A stretch of DNA of 64,000 bases, from positions 67,543,940 through 67,607,939 of the forward strand of contig CM055095.1 in NCBI GenBank assembly GCA_029204225.1. The letters run 5' to 3'. Each line of letters begins with the position of its first letter. The stretch's first letter is position 1. A program made the position numbers and the translations under genes. The notes below the pieces were generated by a model. The model worked only from the letters and a program-made list of their open reading frames with translations. It did no database searches and was not told where the DNA came from. This document shows positions 49,375 to 61,200 of the stretch, piece after piece. The stretch comes from Diphasiastrum complanatum (lineage: Eukaryota; Streptophyta; Lycopodiopsida; Lycopodiales; Lycopodiaceae).

Positions 49375-52300
49375 CTACAAAACCACCTTCACATCAAGAA
49401 GGCCAGGTCTTTCTTCATTTGCAGCTTGAATGTCATCAGCAGATGCAACAGCAACCACTACACCTTTTTCCTTGACGATCTCCAAAGCAGTGGCAAATTC
49501 ATGAAAGTCCTTCAAGCTGAAAAAAGCCCATCATGAGATATGAATCCATGAACATCCATGAAAAACAGTTACAAAAACTACCCCAAATCAACAAATTAAT
49601 TTACACTTACTAAAAACATATGCTATGCAGAAATTTCAGGGATCTGCAGAAAATGACCTTTATTTATGCATTTCAAATCTGAATGTCAACAGATTGTCAA
49701 ACTCTTTTTATTAGTTCAAGGATTTTAAAGTTTTATAAAAAGGGTCCCAAGGGCAAGGCAGAATCAGAATGAGAAATCATTAGAAAAAATCATAGCAAAC
49801 AAAAAGAAAAGAAAAAGACGGTAAGTGCACGAGCAAGCCATATGCAAAGGCCAATTGCAAGGGACTAAATTAACACCATAAAAAATGGCTGCACTGTGTA
49901 GGTGACGCATAAGAAGGCAAACCCTGGGAAAAACTGGCTTGAATGAAGCTTTTCATTGTCCATGTTTGTTGACCATCAAACTACTACAGACCAGATATTT
50001 TGGACATAAGTTATGGAGAAGTATTTAGGGCACGGGCACGTTTTGATTCTCTAGGATTTGGGCTCTCATATACTCATTAGAATCCTATAGAAATAGCTAA
50101 TTACATCAGGTTCATTGTTAGGTGATTTGCTCACAGTTAAATGATTCACTGGTACTTCATAAATTGGTTGGGTTAGGGAACATTTGGTAAGGTGCCCAAG
50201 GCTATATATAGTAGGGTAACTTGCAGGATTTGAACCAAAGAACACAAGTACTGTAAGGAGGTGCAACTGTGTCAGAACTAAAAATAATAAGAAAAACATG
50301 AGCTGATGATAATCCGTTCTCTGTTATGGACATATAGTACTTAAGGACATACATTTAAGGGCACTAGCAGCTGGGCGTACCATTTCCCTCCAAAAGTGTT
50401 GCCTTATCATTCGAATTATGCATTAAAGTTTCCTCAAAGCCTGGAGGTTCATCTACGGTTTTTCCATAAGACTACATATAGGGATTAAGGAAACTTGTTC
50501 GATAGCCTTTTATTATTGAGAAACTTAGGCTCTTCATGGGAGGGAGAACTTGAGCTACATTGCTTGTAGGGCTTTATCTATGATTGTATTTGGTGACCTT
50601 TAGTAATCTTTGAAGTACATTGTTGATTGTCCATCAAATAGTCTTTCTTTACTTTGGTCAAACAACTGATTATCATGTTTTCTATCATAATGATTAAGTT
50701 TGATTAAGTTTAGAGCAAAATTCCTATTTTTTGTTATTTTACATAGCCGTTCCGACCCTTTTGGGCCGGAACGTACTGTGCGTTCTGTACGATACATTCC
50801 GGAACGCACTGTGTCGGAACCCTTCTTAATAGGGATGCTTTATAATGCATTGAGAGACGCTAGAGATCAAAAACGCTGGAAAACATACAATTCAAGCAGA
50901 TTCCTTTGTCAAGGTAATCTCGATTTCTTTGTTAAATATACAGCTATTTGATGAGTGACCTCCAGGGCCAGCAACTGGGGCGATCATCAGGACCAGGTCG
51001 ATCTGTTCAGGAATTGGGCACTTTACAGCTCATTGATTGGACATCCTAGTTTAAGATACTTCACTTTCAAGTTTCTTCACAATTTGGCAATTAGAATTTC
51101 GCATACTTTTAGTCCTCTAAAAAATTCTAGATTGTTGTGTTTTCTTAGAGTTAGACACTCCTGATTTTGCTACTATGATTCCCAGAAGTAAAGATATTAT
51201 GACTTACTATTGTCATGCCCTTAACTAAGCACACCGACATGCCCGATCAAGCCTCCAACGATAACTAGCAACCCATACCACCAGCCATCGCTAACCCTTC
51301 CAGAAATCAGCATCAGGATCGACATAACCATCTTTAGCATCTATCCTTGCTTTCTTCAACAAAATTCCAACAACAGTGTGACATGATATTTGCTATACAT
51401 CCTTCTTCACCAGGAGACGGACATGATCTGATGACGATGACGATGACATACCACCTCACCGATGTCAGAGACAGTGTATCACTCATAGTCATGCTGCAGT
51501 TCGCACTTCACACCATGTTATGAGAGCACACAGTTTTCACCCTCCTAGACGACGTCAGCAATGGTCCATGTTACCTCATGTTGCAGCTCGTATCACGTCT
51601 TTCTTCAGCAGCAGCACTACATGATATTACTCTACTCATGGCAGCTATATGGACAGTTGGCAATTTGTAGTTTATAGTTATGTTGTTCATTTCTCTTTTA
51701 TGCATAGTTTTTTCTTGGAGACGTTTTATATACGCTCCCACGGTTTTCACATACTTGACATGTACTCCATTTGGTCTTATATGCCTTTTGGAATGGAAAA
51801 GACATTAATAAAACTTTCTTTCTTTCTTTTCTCTCTCTCCCCCCCCCCCTCCGTTGCCATAGAGTAGGTAGTAGCGCTGCCTACCCCTCTCCTCTCTGCC
51901 TCCTCTGATGGCCCTCCGCAAGTTCCTCTGCTCCATTCCCTCCCATTGGGCTCCTTCCTATTCCCATCTCTTCCAAATCTACTATCAACTCCTCTTCTCT
52001 TCAAGAACCACCACCTACAGCAAACATTCCATACACCCCTTCCAAATCAACCTAACTTTTTTCTTCTTGGCAAATTGATCAGTTTAAAGCAGATTTCCAT
52101 ACCTTGAAACAAGAAATCTCACAACTGAAAGAAATAGTGTCATCTTTGAAAAGAGCTTGTCGTAGTCCAAGATTGCATCACTAGAGCAATCAATCGGAAC
52201 CAAACAGGTTGCAGCTTCGGAGTCTACTACCACGATGATACGGGAATTGGAACATAGCATCAAAAAGCAAAAAGAAGAGGCGCTTTCTTGGGCATCCGTA

Positions 52301-55080
52301 TTGAAGAAAGGTACCAAACCAAGTGCTCCCATATCCTTAATCATTTCAGCCACCATTTTGGAAGAAAAAGCCCACAACATTAGAGTTCGGGAGATCCCGG
52401 ATACACAGGATGTCATGGATGAAGCTAAGCGATTCCCTGACACCACATTAGGTCACAGGACAGACTGATTATCCGTTTTACTTCCCTGGAGAGTCACAAA
52501 GAGGCTTTGCGTTGCAGAGCCAAGCTATGCAGTACCACTATCTATATGGATGATGACCTTACATATACCCATGTTGAGGAAAGGTGTAAAGCCTTCGAGG
52601 CCCGAGAGTCTAGCAAATGTGTCATCGCTCATACCACAGTTGTCTCCGGCTTCCCATTATCCTGCTATACCAACATCATCCACCCTATTCACAAAAATGG
52701 TGACCCCATGATTCCTGGTAACTACCATCGCGTTATCATGATTGGGCATGTTCTCGCGAAACTATATGGTAACATACTTTAGTCTGCGGTGAGCTCCAGG
52801 AAGGAATCCAGGAGATTACATGCTTTGGGCCAAGCAGGGTTCCGAGACCATTACTCTACCACTGACCATAACTTCACTCTCCGAGCAGCCTATGTTACAT
52901 CGTGAGCATCCTATTATGCATCGAGAAGAGCCTGTGGAAGGTTTTTGGACAGCAAGGTCCACATTTGAAACACTTTGGACAGCAAAGTGTTGGTGATTTT
53001 GTGGCTGTTGGACAGCCTGCTACAGCCTCTTGTTGGCTGTCCGAGTCTTTGCGGGATAGCAAAGCATCTTTTTACCTTGGAGGAAACACACATGTCTCAC
53101 CAAAATCAGTACCTTATGCTGATTTTCCTATTTTGATGCTTACTTCTTATGATGACGGTGTTGCCTTACCTAGTGTTGGTGAGCAGATCATTGACAGTAA
53201 GATTCGGGAGGATGTGATGGTAAAAGAGTATCATACTCTTCTATATGTTTCTTGTGGTAAGAAGACTTCTGGAATCATGTGGGAACCATTGATGGATTGC
53301 AAATCCATATTTCGGCTTGTGGCTGGTTTTTTGGTTACCTACTTGGGATGGAGCATGCTTGTCTTCACTCTTCGACTTGATGCTACCGCACTTCGTATTC
53401 TACATCTCTTCTACAACGGGCATGATTGGGGCGCTCATTTTCTCATCCCCATTTTGCTTTATGCGGATGACATTATTCTGCTTTCTCCCTCACCAGAAGG
53501 GTCGCAGTGTCACTTATAGGTCTTACATCGGTTTTGTGTTGCTTGGGGTCTCTCTGTTAACTTAAAAAAGACGAAGATCATGATTTTTAACACCAATTGA
53601 CAAAGCCTTCACAGTTATCAATTCTTTTTTTTTGGCCATGAAGTTGACATTGTTGCCTCTTATATTTACTTGAGAGTCGTGTTTACTATGCCCCTTCTTG
53701 GTTTCCGACAGGTTGCATTTGCTCACATTTCCTCTGGCCTTTCAGCATTGGTCCAGTTCGAGCGTGGTTGTACAATGAATCTTGTTTTTTATCCCGCTAC
53801 TAGATGCCAGTTGTTTCACACACGGGTGGTTCTAGCAGTGATGTATGCCTCCGAGATCTGGTTGCCAGGACTTTCTCTTCCGGACTGGGCAGGCATTTCC
53901 TGCACTCAGGCCACTATGTTGGGTCGCATGATATGTGCCAAGACTACCACCCCTCATGATATCCTATGTGCTGAGTTTGCTACTCCTCTGATCATCCTTG
54001 AGGGCTTTTTCCGCCTTATTCTTTTTCTTCAGCGGATTCAAAAGATTCGTGTATCTCACCCAGATAGATACATAGTTGTTGCGGTTAATTCTTCACGTGT
54101 CCTAGCTGATTCCCATGCCAAGCTCTCATGGTACCAGCAGGCGTCTGATCTCTTACAACATTTGGGCATCTCTATCATGGATCTTCCTCGTGGTACGCAT
54201 TCATATATCCGAGGCTATTTATTTCGTTGATATATGCAGCAGACTTGGTCCTTGGAGCTCCCTCCCACCTTCCCGCATTCGACTGAGCTATTACCAGACA
54301 CACTTCCTCTCTCTGGATCCTTCTGGTTTGCCATTGTTGCCGCTCTATCTCTCACAGCCCCTATCACACGGCCTGCGCTATCGTCTTGGGCAGTTGCGTA
54401 TTTCCTCTCATCAGGTTGCTATTGAGGCCGGTCGTCTATGTCGCTCTTGTGCTCGTTGCAGGAGGTGGAAGATGAAGCTCATTTCCACCTCAGATGTCCG
54501 TTGTATTATGAGATACGGGGGAGATATTATTGTCTCTTTCACGATGGCCCGCATACACTTCCCAGTTTTGTCTCCTATCCTGATGCTCGTTGCTTGGGAC
54601 TTCTTGTTCGTGAGATGCTTACTCTCCGTCAGTCTCATCTGCCTGTACTAGATCACCTGGGGTTAGACTCCCAGCAGCTGCTTCTCACAGGCTTCTTTCG
54701 GACTCGAGCACATGCTGATGACTCCGATTATGAGATTCCTATCCTGTGCCAGGGCAGAAAAGACCAGATGTAGTCGCCACTTGCCTCCATCAGGGCCCAC
54801 TGTACACTCCACTCAGCGGACACTTCACACTTACTTTCGCTGATATGTACATATTCTCCACTTGGCCCGGGTTGTGGGCATTGGTATTTTTTTTGTAGTT
54901 CTTCTATTATACCTAGCCCGGGTTGTGGGCTTATTTCACTTTTGCTTTGTTCTACTTTCATTCGTAGCTAGTTTATAGCATTTTACGACCACATCCTCCT
55001 ATGGATGATGCTCCCACTGTTGCTTGTACATATTTTCTTTTTGGTCTTATGCACCCACGGGTGCCCAAAAGACGTTAATA

Positions 55081-55173
<93 letters not shown>

Positions 55174-58100
55174 GCCTCAGATTCACATTGGGGCAACTCA
55201 GGGTGTCCTCTCATCAACTAGCTATTGAGACTGGGAGGTTCCATGGTATTCCTAAAGAGGAGCGGATTTGCCAGTTATGTTCTCTAGGCGAGGTGGAGTC
55301 TGAGGAGCACTTTATCTTTAGGTGCCCTGTATATTATGAGATCAGAGGGCAATATCACTGCTTGTTCAGAGAGATGCCTACCACTCTACGCTCTCTCATA
55401 GCCTATGAGGACCCACGGTGTGTCGCTCTGATGGTACGTGAGATGTCCATACAACAGAGAGATTTATACGAAAAACCCCAGCATTTTACATCACAGCCAT
55501 TGATTACCTCATTCTTTACTAGGCGAAGATTAGTGCCTGAGGATGAGAATTATGATTATGATTATGACGACCGCTCTCATGCTCATAGAGATCAAAGACA
55601 GTGTACCTCCCACCATCCTGTTACCACCAGGATTACCAGACGTTCTACGCAGAGGCGTAGTACCACTACTACTACACGTGCACGTGCTCATGCTCACAGA
55701 CGACGCCGGCAGGCTCCAGCGCTTTCCCAATCTATGGTCCGCATTACATCTTTTTACAGCATCAGCACAGCAGCAGCAGCACCGCCTTGACATCTTGCCA
55801 TAGATACTTATGACCATTATGCATACGGGTCTATTTTAGTTTGCACTAGATGTTTTTCTTTATTACAGTTGGAGACGTTTTTATACACTCCCATGGTTAC
55901 CACATACTTGACATGTACTTCATTAGTCTTATACGCCTTTTGGCATGGAAAAGACATTAATAAAGCTTTCTTTCTTCTTTCTCTCTCTCTCCCCTAGCCG
56001 TCGGGTGTCCTGCTGAGCACTCCATCTTTCTACCACATGGCTCCCCGTAAGCGGGGGGGAGGTAACTCCCCCCACTCTCCACCGCGCCCTGCTGGCCCGG
56101 AAACCACCATCTCCATCACAAGTCTGTCCATCGCTTTTGAACCGCGCCCTGCTGGCCTGGAATCCATCTCCACCACGGGTCTGTCTAAGCCTGTTGTACC
56201 TGCTCCTGCCATTGTACCTACTTCAGGTGGAACCATCACATCGCCATCTGGACTGTCCATCGCACCTACCTTCGATCCACCTTCACCTTCACCTTCTATT
56301 CCAATTGCAATCCCAATCTCTCTGTCAGATCCTATTCTTGCTAATAGTGAATCCATTATAGCCGAGCCTTTGACCCCGAATACCCCAGAAGAGGAATCAC
56401 TTATGCCTCCAGCCTTTATGATCTCCGTCATTCGTGCAAATCAGTTACGTATCTCAACGACCATCAAAGAAAACTTTTTTCTCTTGAATCTATGATCCAA
56501 GCTGTGCAAAACTAGATTCGTCTACCGATGATCTCAAGAAAGAAGTTACAGCTATCAAAATCGAAGCTTCCTCTCATTCGACCACTTCAGCTAAGATCCA
56601 ACAGCTTGAAAGTCAAGTGGAACAGCATCATACCGCTGTCCAATCCTAGGCAAATGTGCTTAAAGGTCCTAATATTGTTGTTCTACCACCTCCACCTTCA
56701 TTTATCTCGGCTACATTCACCGAGAGTCGTTTGCGAGAGCAAAAGGCTCTTAATGTCCGAGTCAGAGGTATTACAAACTCCCATGATGTTGTTGGTGAAG
56801 TTAAAAAGTTTCTTGAAGAGAGTCTTCACCACCACCACAAGGATATGGATACTACATGGCGGCCTAAGAAAGACCCAGATACTCTTGTCATTTGCTTTGT
56901 ATCTACAACTGGTCGTCATGAAGTGATAGGGAAGAGATCTACATTGTGGGGCACCACGATATACCTGGATGAACACCTTACTTTCATTCAGGTTCAAGAA
57001 CGGAAAAAAGCAAAACAGGAGGCTCTAACGAAGGGAAAGCGGTTGACCTATAGGGATGGTATATCATTCGTTTTGTAGATATTAAACCTATTGCTATTAA
57101 TGAGATATCTGAGATTGTTCAGAGTTAGTGAGAGAGTTATGTTCTTTGACGGCATTGCTCTGTCTTGGTTCCACTCTATCTAATGTACTTGTTCGTCTTA
57201 TACGCCTTTTGGCATGGAAAAGACGTCTTCTTCTTCTTCTCTCTCTCACGCCTCCATCTCGCGCCCTCGTGCATGCCAAGGTACAGTCAAGGGGGGAGCT
57301 CACGCTCCCTCTCCCTCCCTGAGGACTCCCCTGGCCCTTCCTCTGGACCGCACCTCCGATCTACCACAACACAGCATCCAATGCAATCTGCTGATCAGCC
57401 TGCAGCTATGGCTGCAGCACAGGCAGCGGCACAGCTTGATGTAACTGCAGCACAGCCTGTAGCACGAGTTGCAACCATTCAAGCTGCCACCATCGCATTC
57501 ATCCAGGATATCGAGGAGGGGCCAATCATCAGCCCCAACTGCACAGAGAAACATGGGCCGATGTTCTCAAAGGTAACAAAACTCCCGTTTCAATTGTATC
57601 AACTACTTTCAACGAGAGTCAATTACGGGAAGAAAAAGCCTAAATGTTCGTGTACGTACACACAAAACGCTATTGGGGAAGCCAAGAAATTTCTGACGGA
57701 CACACTCCATCATGATACCGGCCTCGACAATGCCTGGCTTACCAAAAAGGATGCGGAAACCCTAGTTATCCGCTTCTCATCAACAACATATAGGTGAGAT
57801 GCACTCCGTCAGCGAGCCACGCTAAAGGGTACTCAGATCTTTTTGGATGAAGACCTAACTTACGTATAGGTGGAAGAACTTACGTATAGGTGGAAGAACG
57901 GAAGAAACCTCACCAACAAGCAAAAGACATGGGCAAGTGTCTCGTCTACAAAGACCGGACAATGCGCTTTGTGGAAATTAGAAAAGGAATAGAAAAAGTA
58001 GAGGTAGAAGTAGAGTTAGAGAAATGAGGAGGGTTCGATTGATTTGCAAAAGGTCATAATGCTATGCTTTCCGAACTATGTTGCCTCCTCATAGGATTTA

Positions 58101-58226
58101 AATAGTATTCTCCTAGGTAATAGGTTGGCTTTTATGATGACGGCACTGACCCGTCTTGGTAAAACATACGTGACATGTACTTCCCCGTCTTATATGCCTT
58201 TTGGCATGGAAAAGACATTAAACAAG

Positions 58227-58271
<45 letters not shown>

Positions 58272-61200
58272 TCAAATCAAACCTAATATTCTCACAAGTA
58301 TTCTGAGATTGGAATGCTAAATTATGAATTCAGAAAAAAAATCCTACCTTGAATGTAACTTCTGTAGCATACATGAAACATAGAAGTTTTGACAATGTAC
58401 ATTTCAGCTTTTAGGAACTCCACAAGTACCTTAATTCTCATATCTCCTCACTTGTCTAATGCAAGAGAAATAGGAAACGTATGCATGGATGCAACATGAT
58501 CACGATGAAACAATTAGGAATGTATGTCATATGCTTTCTATACAGGTCCAGAAATTCACATATGTCAGATTAAAAAATCATACCACCGAGAGAATTTGAC
58601 GAGGACTAACTACTATCTTCAAGATAATTTAGACAAAAGAAATCATAAGAGCTTAGCAAGAGTAACTCAATATTGGATCTTCTTGTAGCCCAGCTATCCG
58701 CAGTGTACTAGACCTTCAACTGGTGGAACTAGTATGACAACTTATTTAGAGGATAAAAATTATCTTTTAAATCATTCAAGATACCTTGTGGAGAGAATCT
58801 CTTCTCTCCTTTGCTTCCTCTCTTCATCGGTGACACCAAGCAAGTAGCGTAGCATACTGCATAAAGAAAACAAAACCCCAAGCTTATTTAGACGGATCTA
58901 CATCTTGTCTAATTGGACAAGCTACTTTGTCAAAAACTACACCAAAAATCCGTGACTATCTGTATATGCATACGCACATAATCGTTTAAAATGTCATATT
59001 TGCCCATTATATGGAAGAACCGTGCTCTGAAATGGAACTGGGTAGACATGCAAAATGCTTGGAGCATCAAATCAAGGTACAATGATACACACTCAAAATA
59101 ACAGAAACCAAAGAGGGCATAGCAGATCATATAACACACCTGGAATATCCCTTTGCATCAGGAAGTTGATAAGAATCAACGTCTCCAATAGTGCCGATAA
59201 TGGCTTTTGTCAGAGAGTCACTATCAAGTTGCAACTCACGTAGAAACTGCACTGTGCCGTCAAAGTTATCGAGTGTCTTGACCAAGTTTGGATCACGATA
59301 CGAGAGATAAGAGAAAACCCCTGCACATCAGGAATTCCTGATCTATTTAAGCTACTAAGCACTGTCCTGGTACTAACAAAACAAGAATGAAGACTTTTCT
59401 ATTCAAGAAGTGCTAATAATCAATAGTACTTTGCACGTTTGTAGCATAGATATCTTGGAGGCAGATTAGGTCCATAGTTTTCATACATTCAGCATAGCCT
59501 CGTTCTTAAACCTGTCTTTTTCCAGTGTTGGGGATAGCCCAATTATTCCTAATCAAACCCCTTATTTGAATCGAATTCGTTTTGACTATTATTGTAAAGG
59601 GAAAACTGCCGCCTTTGGAAAAATGATTTGGTGTGCAATTAAAGATTCTACACAAAACACAGATCACAGTGTACACAACGAGAGTCTCAACAAAGGGGAC
59701 CCAGAGAATGAAGTTTCAGCTCCATGGACATAAAAGAAATCTCTAACAAATAAGACACCATAGAAGCATTCTGAAAATGTGCATAGAAACATCATCCCTC
59801 AAATTGCACTTGGAAAGATTTCATGAGAAAAATAAGACCCAAAAACTGCTACCTAAGATAGTTATAGGGAATGACTACAACATCTAGGTTGTGGGTGAAT
59901 GAGCAGTGCTGAAGACCAGAATCTCGGTGGCAAAAGCTCTTTATTGCGTAGTGTTTGAAATGTTTCGAAAACGATTTCTTCTCATCGTGTCATGTGTGCA
60001 TAAAAGAGCGTAGAAATTCAAATATACCAAGATGAATCCCATCTTCACCTCTAGCATTCATGTATGACCTCTCCTTCATGGCTTTGAAAATTATGTCAAA
60101 GGTGAAGAGTAAAAAAAATGGACATATAAACATATATATGGATGTGTATATATATGTATATATCTTAGATACCCGTTCCCACCCTTTTGGGCCAGAGCGT
60201 ACTGTACATTTCAGTATGGGATGCATCTTGATAATACCTCGACAGTTGTATCTGTCTCTCAACCATCTACGTCTATCCAGCATAGATGACTACAAGCATA
60301 GATGACTCCAGCATAGTTCTAACTTCTTAACAGGCCTATTTCTGTATTCTACAGGTCTGTTTGCGATGGGGGCTGATGAGTGGACACTCTATACTAGTCA
60401 AAAGTTGCAACAAAGCAAGAATCCTGCAGAACAAGCAAGTCTTTGATTGGGATCTTTCAAAAGAGGACCTCAAGAAAATTGAGACTTTACTGCAAAAGAG
60501 ATTGATTCTAGCTGTTTGGTTTGTTAATGTAGGCAACAGTCCCTACAAAAGTTACGAGGAATTGTGATGGAGAGGTTTAGAAGCTTTACAAATTGTGTTC
60601 ACAGGCTGATTTCCATGGCGAAATGAAGTTTGTTCAGACGGACCTTCAGCTGTCTAACATTTTTTTGTGTTTTGGTCAGGTTCCAGAACACATTCCGGAA
60701 TGGAATGTTGCCAGGAAAAAAATTTTAGAAAAATTCATAATTCTTAACAAAGAAAACAAACTCTTTGCTTTTGCAATTTCTGGTTGTCTGGATTTTGGAC
60801 AATGCCGAACATCTATACCAGACCTTTCTGGTCAAGCAGATTTTACTGTATTTCAATGCAATTTGCACTAGTTTATTTTTCCAATTAATTTCTTTACATG
60901 GTCATTAATTGCTTGATGCCAAGCATTTATAAAAAAAACGTTACCAATTTTGTTCTAACTAACCTTGTATACCTTACTAAGCTTTGTATTGCAACGTCAA
61001 TATATATGCTCAGCCTTGCTCTCTTGTAGATGTCACATTCGTTTAAAGAAACTTGACAAACAAGAAAGCACACATTCCACAAATTAAACAACCAAAGAAA
61101 GATGTCAAGGAGACAAGTTACAACATAGTATGCTGTTTGATATAGACAACACATAATTGAATCTGTACAGAGATGATAAAGATAAACAGTATCTTCTTCC

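Noticed and set aside
55005-55790. A 261-codon open frame through the CT microsatellite
   Set aside because: The first part is frame-open only because (CT)n encodes Leu/Ser repeats. The meaningful part is the LINE ORF2 C-terminus after the tract, annotated as LINE copy 3.
56030-56431. Minus-strand open frame rich in Gly
   Set aside because: It is the antisense shadow of the Pro/Ser-rich LINE ORF1 on the plus strand.
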